From the NCBI RefSeq assembly GCF_019218885.1, contig NZ_JAHUWT010000002.1, positions 372,001-436,000 of the forward strand: a stretch of 64,000 nucleotides of DNA. The letters run 5' to 3'. The first letter of the stretch is position 1; each line of letters opens with the position of its first letter. This document shows, one piece after another, positions 26,188 through 35,809 of this stretch. The stretch is from Bordetella sp. BOR01 (GTDB lineage: Bacteria > Pseudomonadota > Gammaproteobacteria > Burkholderiales > Burkholderiaceae_B). Below the pieces are notes generated by a model. It was given only the letters and a program-made list of their open reading frames with translations, made no database searches and was not told the DNA's origin. Position numbers and translations under genes: made by a program.

Positions 26188-27246
26188 ATGCATCCGCGGA
26201 TAGTTTTCCTGGACGATGACCCTGTCATACGCATCGCCCGTTATGTGCTGCTGAATCGTCATGACGACCCATGGGTCCGTGATTTCTTTGCACCCGAACT
26301 GGCCGATTTGTCGGTCGTCCGCCACTCTGCGCGCGGTATCACCAGCGCGGATGGATCCACGGTCGAATTGGCGTCGGGGCCGGTGCGCAACGCCGACATC
26401 ATCGTCTATCGCCGTGGCTTGGTGGATGCCGGGGTGCTGGCCGCCAACCCCGCCCTGCGGCTGATCGTTCGCCTGGGCGAGCGCGCCGATGGTGTCGATA
26501 TTGCCGCGGCGCAGGCTGCCGGAGTGAACGTGGTGTGTGTGCCGCGCCGTACGCTGCGCTATACCGCCGAACATGCCTTGCTGCTGATGATGGCGCTGGC
26601 GCGCCGTTTGCTGCCGGCCGACCGCGCGGTGCGCGAAGGCCGCTATGACGCCGCGCACGTGCATCCCATCGAGAACGTGTCGTACAACTGGGCGAACCTG
26701 GTTGGCTCTACCGGTTTGCACGGTAGCACGCTGGGGGTGATAGGCCTGGGCGAGGTGGGTACCCTGGTGGCGCGCCTGGGGCACGCGTTTGGCATGCATG
26801 TGCTGTATTACAAGCGGAACCGCGTGTCCATTGGCCAGGAAAGCGCGCTGAGCATCGAATATGCCGCCCTGGACGATCTGCTGGCGGCATCCGATTTTGT
26901 GTCGCTGCATGTCGACAACACGCCGCAGAACGCCAATTTGATCGGTGCGGCGGCCTTTGCGGCCATGCGTGCGCAGGCATTCTTCATCAACGTCAGCCGC
27001 GGACGCCTGGTAGACGAAGATGCACTGTATGACGCCCTGGCAACGGGCCGTATTGCGGGCGCCGGGCTGGATACGCATCGAATCGAACCGCGGCCGGCGC
27101 ATGATCGCTTCTCGAAACTGGATAACGTCATCTTGACCCCCCATTTTGCCGGCGGGGCACGATCTGGCGTGTTGAGCGAGATAGACGTGATTTTCAAATC
27201 CATCCATGAGGCGCTGGCTGAAGTGTCGGCATCGAACACACCATGA
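26188..27246 (+). CDS. D-isomer-specific 2-hydroxyacid dehydrogenase
   Basis: NAD-dependent D-2-hydroxyacid dehydrogenase family protein, 352 aa. The Rossmann motif is GVIGLGEVGTLVARLGHAFG; the catalytic domain has the FINVSRGRLVDEDALYDAL block and the histidine segment ILTPHFAGG. AAGGAG lies 7 nt before ATG 26188. The stop TGA overlaps the ATG of the following MmgE/PrpD gene. It probably interconverts a hydroxy acid and a keto acid in the pathway; the substrate is unknown. Confidence 0.9.
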   Translation: MHPRIVFLDDDPVIRIARYVLLNRHDDPWVRDFFAPELADLSVVRHSARGITSADGSTVELASGPVRNADIIVYRRGLVDAGVLAANPALRLIVRLGERADGVDIAAAQAAGVNVVCVPRRTLRYTAEHALLLMMALARRLLPADRAVREGRYDAAHVHPIENVSYNWANLVGSTGLHGSTLGVIGLGEVGTLVARLGHAFGMHVLYYKRNRVSIGQESALSIEYAALDDLLAASDFVSLHVDNTPQNANLIGAAAFAAMRAQAFFINVSRGRLVDEDALYDALATGRIAGAGLDTHRIEPRPAHDRFSKLDNVILTPHFAGGARSGVLSEIDVIFKSIHEALAEVSASNTP

Positions 27247-28610
27247 ACGACACGCTGAGCAACCGAATTGCGCAATGGAGTGCCGGATTCTCGATCGAGA
27301 TATTGCCGCCGCCGGCCGTTGCCCTGGTGAAACGGGCATTTCTGGATACGCTGGCCGTGACCTTGCTGGGTTCCCGGCTCGATGGCCCGCGCATCGTCGC
27401 CGATATCGAACTGGCGCGCGGCGCGGCGCCGGCGGCCTCGATCCACGGCATGGGCGGCAAGACTGATCTTCTGAGCGCCGCCCTGATCAATGGCACGTCG
27501 GCGCACGCAGAGCTGTTCGACGACAATAGCGTGCCCATGATTGCCCACCCCAGTTCACCGCTGGTATCGGCGCTGCTGCCATTGGCCCAGGTGCATGATC
27601 TGCCGGGCCGCAGCCTGATCGAGGCCTACAGTGTCGGCTTCGAGGTCGGTGTGGCACTGGGGCGGGCGGCCAATCCCGCGCTGTACGAAAAAGGCTGGCA
27701 CGTGACCCGTGTGCTGGGGGTTGTCGGCGCGACCGCCGCCTGTTGCCGGCTGCTGGGCCTGCCGCTCGAGCGCACGGTGGCGGCGTTGGGTATTGCCGCC
27801 ACCATGGCCAGCGGCCTGCGGCAGAACTTCGGCACCATGACCATGGGCTTGCATGTGGGGCTGACGGCGCGCGACGCGGTGCACGCCACATTGCTGGCTC
27901 AATCCGGCATGAGCGCGGATGCGGCCGGGCTGGACGGAAAGTACGGCCTGTTCCCCACCTTCTCGCCGCACGCCTTCGTGCCTCCAGACTTCGGCCGGCC
28001 GCTGGAATTGATGGCCTCGGGCATTACTTTCAAGCCCTATCCTTCTGGTGCACCGACGCATGCCGCCGTGGACGCGGCGCTGGCGCTGCGCGCCCGGCCG
28101 GGATTCGACGCCGCGCGGATCACGCATATCACTTGCCTGGTGCATCCCTGGAACGCCATGACACTGCGCGAGGAAGAGCCATGCAATACCTTGCAAGCGC
28201 GGGTGAACATGCGTTATTGCGTTGCGGCCGCGATGCTTTACGGCGAACTGACATTCCGGCAGTTCGATGACAGCGTGCTCGGCGATCCGGCGTTGACGCG
28301 CTTGATGCAAGCGACTGCCATCGAGATGGCTGACGGTCTTCCTGACAATGGCGAGTTTCCCGCTGAATTGCGCGTGCAAACCCAGGATGGCAACACCTGG
28401 GTAGAGCGGCGCGATGTGCCACCGGGGGGATCCAGCCGGCCATTGGCCGACAGCGACATCATTGCCAAGTTCGAGTCGTGCGCCAGTGTGTCTTTGTCGG
28501 CCGAGACGACCGAGCACGTCATCGGCATGGTGCTGGGCCTTGACGGCCTGGCGTCGGCCGCCCCACTGTGTGAATCGCTGGAGGGCCGCCCATGCGGCAA
28601 GCAGACATGA
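27243..28610 (+). CDS. MmgE/PrpD family protein
   Basis: MmgE/PrpD protein of 455 aa with the typical early block LINGTSAHAELFDDNSV and late ITFKPYPSGAPTHAAVDA. In the first block the family's usual D-x-D/H pattern is altered: AELFDDNSV in place of LDFDDTH as seen at 4028. The start overlaps the dehydrogenase stop (ATGA), showing coupling. The next gene is another MmgE/PrpD, so the two may form a heteromer or act on successive intermediates. Confidence 0.88.
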   Translation: MNDTLSNRIAQWSAGFSIEILPPPAVALVKRAFLDTLAVTLLGSRLDGPRIVADIELARGAAPAASIHGMGGKTDLLSAALINGTSAHAELFDDNSVPMIAHPSSPLVSALLPLAQVHDLPGRSLIEAYSVGFEVGVALGRAANPALYEKGWHVTRVLGVVGATAACCRLLGLPLERTVAALGIAATMASGLRQNFGTMTMGLHVGLTARDAVHATLLAQSGMSADAAGLDGKYGLFPTFSPHAFVPPDFGRPLELMASGITFKPYPSGAPTHAAVDAALALRARPGFDAARITHITCLVHPWNAMTLREEEPCNTLQARVNMRYCVAAAMLYGELTFRQFDDSVLGDPALTRLMQATAIEMADGLPDNGEFPAELRVQTQDGNTWVERRDVPPGGSSRPLADSDIIAKFESCASVSLSAETTEHVIGMVLGLDGLASAAPLCESLEGRPCGKQT

Positions 28611-29995
28611 CACCTACCGTCAACCAAGTTGCCGCCCAGTGGATGTCGGCACTGGCCTGGAATCAGATCCCCGCTGACCTGGTCGCCAGCGCGAAGCTGC
28701 GGATACTGGATACGCTGGGCGTGGCATTGGCGGCCAGTGCGCAGCAATATGGCGATGTCATGGGCCGCGCCGTGGCCGATTTCGAACAGCCGGGGCCTTG
28801 CCGGGTGCTGGGCATGCACCTCACCACAGGTCCGGCCTGGGCCGCCCTGGCCAACGGCATGCTGGCGCACGCGTTGATCTTCGACGACACCCATAGCGCT
28901 TCGATCGTTCATCCCACCAGCCCTTTGCTGGCGGCAACCTTGGCCGCAGGGGAAAAAGTCGGGGCCACGGGGCAGGAATTGCTGCTGGCCCTTATCGGCG
29001 GTACCGAGCTGGCCTGCCGCATCGGCCTGGTGGCACAGGGCGGTTTTCACGTTGCGGGTTTCCAGCCTACGGCGATTGCCGGGCCGTTCGGCTGTGCTTA
29101 TGCAGCCAGCCGGCTGTACGGCCTGGATGCCGCGCGTACCGGCCATGCCGCCGGTATCGCTGGCAGCATGGCTGGCGGAATCAATGAAAGCTGGACAGAC
29201 GGCACTTGGGCGCAGATCATGCACCCCGGCTGGGCCGCCCACAGCGGGATCACGGCGGCAACGCTGGCCAAGAGCGGTTACTCGGGGCCTGGCACGGTAT
29301 TCGAGGGGCGTTTCGGCTTGTTTCGCACTCACATCCAGCGCGATGATTTCCAACCCGATTTCACACGCATAACCGACGGCCTGGGCGAAGATTGGCAGGG
29401 GCGGCATATTGTTTTCAAGCCATATCCATGCGCCCACGTGATCCATCCGTTCCTGGATGCCATCCTTGAAATGCGGCGCCAAGGGCTGCGCGCGGAAGAT
29501 GTCGAGCGCGTGGTGTGCCCCATCGCAGAATACATGGTGCGTATCGTGTGCGCTCCTGCCGATGAGAAGCGTCGTCCGCTGGGCGAAGCGCAGGCCCGCA
29601 CCAGCTTGCAGTATTCGCTGGCCGAGGCACTATGTACCGGCCGGCTGGACGCGGGAAGTTATTCGCCGGCCAACATGGCGGACCCTGCCATCCTGGCGCT
29701 GGCGGATCGAATCGAGCATGCAGTCGACGATGCTGCACCCGATAGCCGGGCCTACAAAGGCTGGGTGATCGTCCAGACGAAAGATGGCCGGCGGGAGAAA
29801 ATCGTGCCGCATACTCGTGGCAGCGCCGAGAATCCCATGAGCCGCGCCGATGTGCTGGCCAAATTCTCGGCCAATGCCAGCCTGTGCCTGCCCAAGCAAC
29901 GCGTCGACGCCATTGTGCAGGCGGTTGGCCAGCTCGAGCACCAGTCGGTTCGGCAACTGATGGCACTGTGCGTGCCGGAAGAGGCACCCGCGTAG
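28592..29995 (+). CDS. MmgE/PrpD family protein
   Basis: Third MmgE/PrpD protein, 467 aa. Blocks ALANGMLAHALIFDDTHSAS and HIVFKPYPCAHVIHPFLDA are typical. ATG 28592 has GGAGGG 7 nt upstream and overlaps the previous gene by 19 bp; ATG 28607 is an alternative that overlaps its stop by ATGA. It is the last gene of the long plus-strand operon, and converges with the minus-strand operon that follows. Confidence 0.9.
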   Translation: MRQADMTPTVNQVAAQWMSALAWNQIPADLVASAKLRILDTLGVALAASAQQYGDVMGRAVADFEQPGPCRVLGMHLTTGPAWAALANGMLAHALIFDDTHSASIVHPTSPLLAATLAAGEKVGATGQELLLALIGGTELACRIGLVAQGGFHVAGFQPTAIAGPFGCAYAASRLYGLDAARTGHAAGIAGSMAGGINESWTDGTWAQIMHPGWAAHSGITAATLAKSGYSGPGTVFEGRFGLFRTHIQRDDFQPDFTRITDGLGEDWQGRHIVFKPYPCAHVIHPFLDAILEMRRQGLRAEDVERVVCPIAEYMVRIVCAPADEKRRPLGEAQARTSLQYSLAEALCTGRLDAGSYSPANMADPAILALADRIEHAVDDAAPDSRAYKGWVIVQTKDGRREKIVPHTRGSAENPMSRADVLAKFSANASLCLPKQRVDAIVQAVGQLEHQSVRQLMALCVPEEAPA

Positions 29996-30001
29996 GAGGG
30001 C

Positions 30002-30018
30002 GCCGGCAGTATGCCGGC
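30002..30018. terminator. Short hairpin between convergent operons
   Basis: GCCGGC-agtat-GCCGGC lies in the 30-bp gap between two converging genes. There is no T-run on either strand, so it is at most a weak or Rho-assisted bidirectional terminator. Confidence 0.35.
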
Positions 30019-30025
30019 CGGGATC

Positions 30026-31219
30026 TCAGACGACGCCGCTGGCCCGCATGTGGTCGATCGCCGCGGCGTCATAGCCCAGTTCGGCCAGGATTTCATTCGA
30101 ATGTTCGCCCAGCGTCGGCGGCGGCCGGCGCAACTGGCCCGGGGTGTCGGAAAACTTGACCGGGAAGCCCAACTGCGGGATCGTGCCTTCCACGGGGTGG
30201 TCCATGTGCTGGATCAGCCCGCGAGCGGTCACGTGGGGGTCGGCCAGGGCTTCGCCCATGGTGTTGACCGGCGTCACAGGTAGATCGTGGCCCGCCAGGA
30301 AGCGGCACCATTCGTCGCGCGTTCGGCTGGTGAACAGCGCCGCCAGCGATTGCTGCTGGGCATCGCGGGCCTGGCCTTCAGGCCATTGTTGATCCTTCCA
30401 CTGCACCAGGCCGGTTACCTCGCAGAACCGCATCCAGAAATGTTCTTCGAACGCGGCCAGCGCCAGGTAGTTGCCGTCCTGGCAGCGATAGACGTTGTAG
30501 CAGGGCGCACCGCCCAGGTTCAGGTATTCGCCGCCGTGGGGCTCGCGGCCCGCGAACAGCGGCTCGGCAGCGTGGTAGGCCAGGAAGGATTGCGCGCCGT
30601 CGAACATCGATACATCGACCATCTGGCCCCGTCCGGTTGTCTGGCGCGCCACGATCGCCGCCAGAATGCCGAACACGCCCATCAACGAGCCGCCACCGAT
30701 GTCGGCCACCAGGGTGCCCGGTACCGCCGGTCTTCCGCCCCGGCCGAACATCTGCAGGGCGCCTTGCAGCCCCATATAGTTCAAGTCATGGCCGGGCAGG
30801 TGCTTGTACGGTCCGTCCTGGCCAAAGCCGGATATCGCGCAATAGATCAGGCGCGGATTGCGCGCTGACAGCGCTTCGTAGTCCAGGCCCAGGCGCTGCA
30901 TCACGCCGGGCCGGAACCCTTCAAGCACGACGTCGGCGCGATCCGCCATCGCCATGAAGACCTGCTTGCCAGCCTGGCTCTTCAGGTTCAGCGTCAAGCT
31001 GCGTTTGTTGCGATTACACAGCAGGAAGGTGCCCGAGTCTTGCCGGTTGATCGGCGCGAAGTCGCGCTGGTAATCGCCGCGCCCCGGGGCCTCGACCTTG
31101 ATGACGTCTGCGCCCAGGTCCGCCAGCATTTGCGTGCAAAGCGCCCCGGGCAACAGCCGGCTGGCATCGACGATGCGGATGCCGGCCAGTGCCTGCGGCG
31201 CGGTGGGGTCGGAATGCAT
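30026..31219 (-). CDS. Class III CoA-transferase (CaiB/BaiF family)
   Basis: Family III CoA-transferase of 397 aa. It starts with LAGIRIVDASRLLPGALCTQ and LADLGADVIKVEAPGRGDYQ; the segment GQMVDVSMFDGAQSF carries the family aspartate region. ATG 31219 has AAAGG about 7 nt upstream and is chosen over ATG 31243, which lacks one. It is the last gene of a minus-strand operon with an acyl-CoA ligase, a DUF35 protein and two thiolases. It would allow CoA to be passed from one intermediate to a new acid. Confidence 0.92.
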   Translation of the reverse strand: MHSDPTAPQALAGIRIVDASRLLPGALCTQMLADLGADVIKVEAPGRGDYQRDFAPINRQDSGTFLLCNRNKRSLTLNLKSQAGKQVFMAMADRADVVLEGFRPGVMQRLGLDYEALSARNPRLIYCAISGFGQDGPYKHLPGHDLNYMGLQGALQMFGRGGRPAVPGTLVADIGGGSLMGVFGILAAIVARQTTGRGQMVDVSMFDGAQSFLAYHAAEPLFAGREPHGGEYLNLGGAPCYNVYRCQDGNYLALAAFEEHFWMRFCEVTGLVQWKDQQWPEGQARDAQQQSLAALFTSRTRDEWCRFLAGHDLPVTPVNTMGEALADPHVTARGLIQHMDHPVEGTIPQLGFPVKFSDTPGQLRRPPPTLGEHSNEILAELGYDAAAIDHMRASGVV

Positions 31220-31244
31220 GTTTGCGCCTTTGGGATACGCCATT

Positions 31245-32843
31245 TCAGGCGCCAGGGGGTTCATCCATGAACAGCGAAGGCAGCTTCAGTTTCTGCACTT
31301 TGCCGGTCGTGGTCAGGGGCAAGTCTTCCTGCCGGACGAAGCGATACAGGGCGGGCACCTTGTAGGCCGCCAGATCGCGTCGGCACAGCGCGGTAAGGTC
31401 CGCCACGCTGGGAGCGGTGTCGCCGTGAGTGACCACCACCGCGGCCAGGACCTGGTCCACCACCGGGTCTGCCACGCCCACCACGTAGGCGGCGTGGACA
31501 TCGGGGTGCCGCATCAAGGTCTCTTCCACTTCGATAGGCGCGATGTTGATACCGCCGCTCTTGACCATTTCAGTAATACGGCCGCGGTAGAACAACCGGC
31601 CGGATGCATCCGTCAGGCCCAGGTCTCCGGAACGCAGGTATCCCTTGTGATCGAAGGCTTCGCGGGTCTTGGCCTCATCCTTGTAGTAGCCGGCAAACAA
31701 ATAGCCTTTAATACGGATTTCGCCTATCTCGCCGGTGTCTCGCTCGTGCCCGGTTTCCGGGTCACATATCCGCACGTGCACACCGGGCAGCGGCATGCCG
31801 ACCGAGTGCAGGCGCATATCCAGCGAGTCATCGACATCGGTCACCGCGCAGTTGCCGTAGGTCTCAGTTAGACCGTAGACGTTGCAGATCTGGTGCACGC
31901 CCAGGTCCATGATGCGCTTGAGCTGCTCCGGCGTGCCTATGGTGGCTCCGCTGCGCAGGGACGACAGGTCGCGTTGCGGGCGATCTGGATGGTCTTGCAG
32001 CGCATACGCCATATTGGGAGTGCCGTAGAACAGCGTGCAGCGTTCGCGTTCGATGAGGGCAAGCGCCTCGCCGGCGTCGAACTTTTCCTGCAGGCACAGG
32101 CAACCGCCATGTGTCAGCACGTTGGCGGTGGCGTTCACACTGCCGAAGCTCCAGAACAGCGATACTACCAGCCAGATTCGGTCATCTGCCGTGGTGTGCT
32201 GGCGTTCGCCGATGTTCCACCCGTTCTCGATCGAAGCCTGATGGCGCAGCAGAATTCCTTTAGGCGCGGCTGTCGAGCCCGAGCTATACAACAAGAATGC
32301 GACATCTTCGCCACCGACTTCCCGGCCGCGCGCCTCGGCCTGTGCCACGCTGACGCCTCGCAGCAGCGTGCTCCAATCGTTCCATCGATAGTCGCTGTTG
32401 CTGGCGTTTTGTGCGGCGCCCAGCCAGACCACATGCTGCAGCAACGGTAGGCGCGGACGGACGTCGGCCAGCGTCTGCCGGTAATCGTGGCTGCGGATGC
32501 CTTCAATGGCGAGCAGTATCGTGACATCGGCATGATGCAGCGCATATTCCAGTTCGCGTGGCGTGGCCCAGGTGTTCAGCGCGACCACCACGGCGCCGAC
32601 TTGGTGGATCGCCAGAAACGAAACGATCCACTCGGGCCGGTTATTCATCAGGATGGCGACGTGGTCTCCGCGACGTACGCCCAGGTTCAACAGGCCGCGC
32701 GCAACGCGCAGGACTTCGGTGTGCAGTTCGGCATAGGTCAGGCGTTGCCCGGACCCGACTACGGCCTCTCTTGGCCCATAGCGCAGCGCTTGTTCTGCGA
32801 GCAAGGCCGGGAAGGTCTTGCCCGCGGGGAGTGATGCGGCCAT
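31245..32843 (-). CDS. AMP-forming acyl-CoA synthetase/ligase
   Basis: ANL-superfamily acyl-CoA ligase of 532 aa. The ATP-binding loop YSSGSTAAPKG is at about residues 186-196, the adenylate block NVYGLTETYG and the hinge block YLRSGDLGLTDASGRLFYRG are present, and the C-terminal lysine is in LPLTTTGKVQK. AGGAGA precedes ATG 32843. It activates a carboxylic acid to its CoA thioester, which feeds the thiolases of this operon. The acid is unknown. Confidence 0.93.
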   Translation of the reverse strand: MAASLPAGKTFPALLAEQALRYGPREAVVGSGQRLTYAELHTEVLRVARGLLNLGVRRGDHVAILMNNRPEWIVSFLAIHQVGAVVVALNTWATPRELEYALHHADVTILLAIEGIRSHDYRQTLADVRPRLPLLQHVVWLGAAQNASNSDYRWNDWSTLLRGVSVAQAEARGREVGGEDVAFLLYSSGSTAAPKGILLRHQASIENGWNIGERQHTTADDRIWLVVSLFWSFGSVNATANVLTHGGCLCLQEKFDAGEALALIERERCTLFYGTPNMAYALQDHPDRPQRDLSSLRSGATIGTPEQLKRIMDLGVHQICNVYGLTETYGNCAVTDVDDSLDMRLHSVGMPLPGVHVRICDPETGHERDTGEIGEIRIKGYLFAGYYKDEAKTREAFDHKGYLRSGDLGLTDASGRLFYRGRITEMVKSGGINIAPIEVEETLMRHPDVHAAYVVGVADPVVDQVLAAVVVTHGDTAPSVADLTALCRRDLAAYKVPALYRFVRQEDLPLTTTGKVQKLKLPSLFMDEPPGA

Positions 32844-32912
32844 TTTGTGTTTCTTCTCCTGTTGCAGGCTACAGGCCGCCACCGCGAGCGGCCGCTGTTG
32901 TTGCTGTTCTCG

Positions 32913-33365
32913 TCAGGCGAGTTCGAACCAGAAATCGAGCACGTCGCCGGTGCGTTCTTTGGCGAAGTGAGTCATGACGCGCGTGCCGATCGCCAGCTTC
33001 TCGGCGGCTTCGGCCGGGTTGCTCAGATCCACGTTCTTGAAGTAGCCGCCGATAGCGGTGTCGGCGCCTTCGAGCAGCACGTAGCCGAAGGCATAGGGGG
33101 GAGGAGGCAGGTTCTTGAATGCGTCATAGACGATAGTGAAAGCTTCGATCACGCCTGCCGGGCCCACCTTGACCCAATCGGTCGTGGGCTCCAGCGTTTG
33201 GTCCGAAAAGGCGCGCGGCGGCACCAGCACCCGCCCAGACTTGGGGCAGCGCCGGCCGTAAATCTCGGCGTCATCGCGGATCTTGGTATAGAACCAGCTG
33301 GCGGTCTCGCCCAGCGCGTGTTCGTAGGTGATGTTCCAGTTTTCGGTTCGCTTCAATAGTTCCAT
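32913..33365 (-). CDS. DUF35 OB-fold protein with degenerate zinc ribbon
   Basis: OB-fold DUF35 protein, 150 aa. DUF35 proteins pair with thiolase-like enzymes and act as an acyl-CoA binding platform, for example in thiolase-DUF35 aldolases of steroid side-chain degradation. Usually an N-terminal rubredoxin-like ribbon has four cysteines (CxxC...CxxC). Here the region is RRCPKSGRVLVPPRAFSDQT: only one cysteine is left, so zinc binding is unlikely. GGAGAGG precedes ATG 33365. It lies 11 nt after the thiolase gene and likely binds that thiolase. Confidence 0.85.
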   Translation of the reverse strand: MELLKRTENWNITYEHALGETASWFYTKIRDDAEIYGRRCPKSGRVLVPPRAFSDQTLEPTTDWVKVGPAGVIEAFTIVYDAFKNLPPPPYAFGYVLLEGADTAIGGYFKNVDLSNPAEAAEKLAIGTRVMTHFAKERTGDVLDFWFELA

Positions 33366-33376
33366 CGTCCTCTCCG

Positions 33377-34558
33377 TCAAGCCTCTACGACCATCGTTCC
33401 GAAGAACTGATGGTCACCGCCATTGCCGCTGGCAATGGCCACTTTTGCTCCTGGTACCTGGTGCTGTCCTGCGCGTCCCCATACCTGCAGCGCGGCCTCT
33501 GCCACGCGGATCATTGCGGTCACCGCGATCGGGTTCGAGCAGACCGTGCCGCCCGAAGGATTTACGGGCAGGCGGCCGCCTATCCTGAAATAGTCTTCTT
33601 CCTTGAGCATGCGGGGAGACTGCCCAAGCGGCGCCAGTCCGGCGGCCTCGATAGCGTGGAATTCCGTGTTGCTGAAAGGCGCATACAGCTCGGCCACGTC
33701 GACTTGGCGTACGGGGTCGGTAATACCGGCCATCTTGTACGACCGCTGGAACGATTCGCCCAGCGCATGCGCATCGGCATGGTCGGCGGTGAAGCCTTTG
33801 CCCATGCGGTCGCCCAGGTAGTAGCTCTCGGACGAATGCGCCACGCCGGTGATCCACACGGCTTCCAGATTGTTGGCACGGATGTAGTCTTCCGAGGCCA
33901 GCACCATGGCGCAGCCTCCGCTCGATTGGGGGCAGCAGTCGAACAGCTTGATCGGCCACGAGATCATGCGTGAATCCATGACCTCTTCGATGGTGGTCTC
34001 TTTGCGCAAATGGGCACGGGGGTTCAAGGCCGCGTGGGCGCGGTTTTTAACAATGACGCGTGCCATGTCTTCTTGGGTCATGCCGTACTTGTGCATGTAC
34101 CGCAGCGCCGACATGGCCAGCATGGTGATGGTTCCCAGGGGCAGTGATCTTTCGTAGGTGGGGTCCCAGATCTTGTTCATGATGGTCTGCGAGTCACCGC
34201 ATTCGCCGACTTTGTCTGCGCCGGCCACCAGCACGATGTCGCAGACGCCTGCCGCGACGTGCGAGTGCGCGGCAGCCACGGAGGAGATACCGGTAGATCC
34301 ACCGGTGTTGATCCGCATGAAGCGCTTGTTGTGCGCACCGACCGCATCCACGCCCAGGCGTTCGGCGTTGCCGATGCCCAGCAATGCATCGGGCGCCAGC
34401 GAGTAGACCACCGCCTCCATGTCTTCCAACGAACGCTGGCAGTCGTTCAACGCCAGCGAGACGGCTTCGCGCACAAGTTCGGGATAGTTCGCGTCGTCTC
34501 GGCGCGATTTATAGTCAGATTGTCCGATTCCGATGATTCCGACACGGGGTGCCTTCAT
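33377..34558 (-). CDS. SCP-x/SCP2-type thiolase family protein
   Basis: Thiolase-fold protein of 393 aa, of the lipid-transfer (SCP-x) type. Typical segments are GIIGIGQSDYKSRR, CDIVLVAGADKVGE, ELYAPFSNTEFHAIEAAG and PVNPSGGTVCSNPIAVTAM. Such proteins with DUF35 partners can be true thiolases or retro-aldolases on acyl-CoA side chains. The position normally holding a nucleophilic cysteine near residue 90 reads STGISSVAAAHSHV, without a cysteine, which favours a non-thiolytic reaction. The ATG overlaps the preceding thiolase gene's stop (34555-34558). Confidence 0.87.
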   Translation of the reverse strand: MKAPRVGIIGIGQSDYKSRRDDANYPELVREAVSLALNDCQRSLEDMEAVVYSLAPDALLGIGNAERLGVDAVGAHNKRFMRINTGGSTGISSVAAAHSHVAAGVCDIVLVAGADKVGECGDSQTIMNKIWDPTYERSLPLGTITMLAMSALRYMHKYGMTQEDMARVIVKNRAHAALNPRAHLRKETTIEEVMDSRMISWPIKLFDCCPQSSGGCAMVLASEDYIRANNLEAVWITGVAHSSESYYLGDRMGKGFTADHADAHALGESFQRSYKMAGITDPVRQVDVAELYAPFSNTEFHAIEAAGLAPLGQSPRMLKEEDYFRIGGRLPVNPSGGTVCSNPIAVTAMIRVAEAALQVWGRAGQHQVPGAKVAIASGNGGDHQFFGTMVVEA

Positions 34559-35724
34559 TGCTGAGCCTCTTTAGGGTCGCGTCCAAATACGACAACGGTG
34601 TTGTATTGCATGGCAAAGCCGCTGGCACCGTGTGCCAGCGCCTTGTTGGCGCGGTCGGCCTGGTGCCGTCCGGCGCATCCCCGCACCTGGTTTGCGGCTT
34701 CGGCGATGCGCAGCAATCCAGTGCAGAACACCGGGTTGAATGACAGCGCTCCGCCGGAGAGATTGACCGGGAGCGCGCCGCCGCGCTTGAAGTCGCCTCG
34801 GCCGATCCTTGCACTCCATTGCTCCGCTTCGCAAAGGCCCAGGGCTTCGAGCGCAATCAGTTCTTGATATGGGGTGGCATCGGCCACTTCCGCCAGGTCG
34901 AATGATGTGGCGGCGTCCTTGATGCCGGCAGCTTCGTATGCTTGCCGAGCCGCCGATCGCAGCGAAGGCAGGTCGGCAAGGTCGCGGTCTCCCAGGAAGC
35001 CTGGCTCGGTGGCCCAGCCAATGCCCTGGATCCAGGCAGGATTGGCAATATTGCGTTCGGCAATGAATTCATCGCTGGCCAGCACCAGGGCCACCGCGGC
35101 GAAAGCCGGTTTGCTGACCATGCCTTCGGTCAAAGGCCAGCGTACGACGCGGCCGCTGGCAATGATCTCAGGCTCGACAGGGTGGGCCGAGAACTCGGGA
35201 TAGGCAATGGCGGCATGCTTGCGATTGCTCTCGGCGATCGCGATCGCTGCGTCGCGAATGCCGGGTACGCGCGCTTCCAGCGCGTTGGCTTGCAGCCCGT
35301 GCGACGACAGGTCGTCCAGGGGAAGCTGGCGATGGAAGTAAGGATCGGTTCCCAGGCGCTGGGCATCGTTTAGCGCTGCGGTCTCCAACGGACTCCAGGA
35401 CACGATCAGTTGCGTGCGGAACTGGCCGGATGCCACGCGCAGGCTACCCAGCACGAAAGCATGTTCGGCGCAGGAGGGTGTAGAAAGAATATCGCGGCCG
35501 ACACCGCCCACCGATCCGGATGCCGCCATGATGGCAATGGCTCGGCCATCGTATTGATCGTTTGCCGCGACGACGATGCCGTCGATGTCTGCGATATCCA
35601 GTCCGGCGTCCAGCAGGGCATTCCGGGTGACTTGATGCAAGGCTTCTTCAAGCGATGCGGTATCGTGGTACCGGGGGGTATGAAAGGCGCATCCAATCAT
35701 GCCGGTCTGCAATGCTGTTTTCAT
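34555..35724 (-). CDS. Thiolase-like protein, second SCP-x-type partner
   Basis: Thiolase-fold protein of 389 aa, first gene of the minus-strand operon. Segments AGLDIADIDGIVVAANDQYD, FDLAEVADATPYQELIALEA and PVNLSGGALSFNPVFCTGLL identify the family. It retains STPSCAEHAFVLGS, with a cysteine near the expected position. ATG 35724 is chosen; the frame up to 35811 has no RBS. With the next thiolase and the DUF35 protein it probably forms a multi-subunit complex, one thiolase subunit being perhaps catalytic and the other structural. This is inferred from gene order. Confidence 0.85.
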   Translation of the reverse strand: MKTALQTGMIGCAFHTPRYHDTASLEEALHQVTRNALLDAGLDIADIDGIVVAANDQYDGRAIAIMAASGSVGGVGRDILSTPSCAEHAFVLGSLRVASGQFRTQLIVSWSPLETAALNDAQRLGTDPYFHRQLPLDDLSSHGLQANALEARVPGIRDAAIAIAESNRKHAAIAYPEFSAHPVEPEIIASGRVVRWPLTEGMVSKPAFAAVALVLASDEFIAERNIANPAWIQGIGWATEPGFLGDRDLADLPSLRSAARQAYEAAGIKDAATSFDLAEVADATPYQELIALEALGLCEAEQWSARIGRGDFKRGGALPVNLSGGALSFNPVFCTGLLRIAEAANQVRGCAGRHQADRANKALAHGASGFAMQYNTVVVFGRDPKEAQQ

Positions 35725-35809
35725 CCGTCTCTCGCCTCTTATCGTTGGCACTCCAAGCAGGGAATCGCTTGCGGCGCATTCAGGATTGCAAATGTAGTGG
35801 GCGTGAAAC

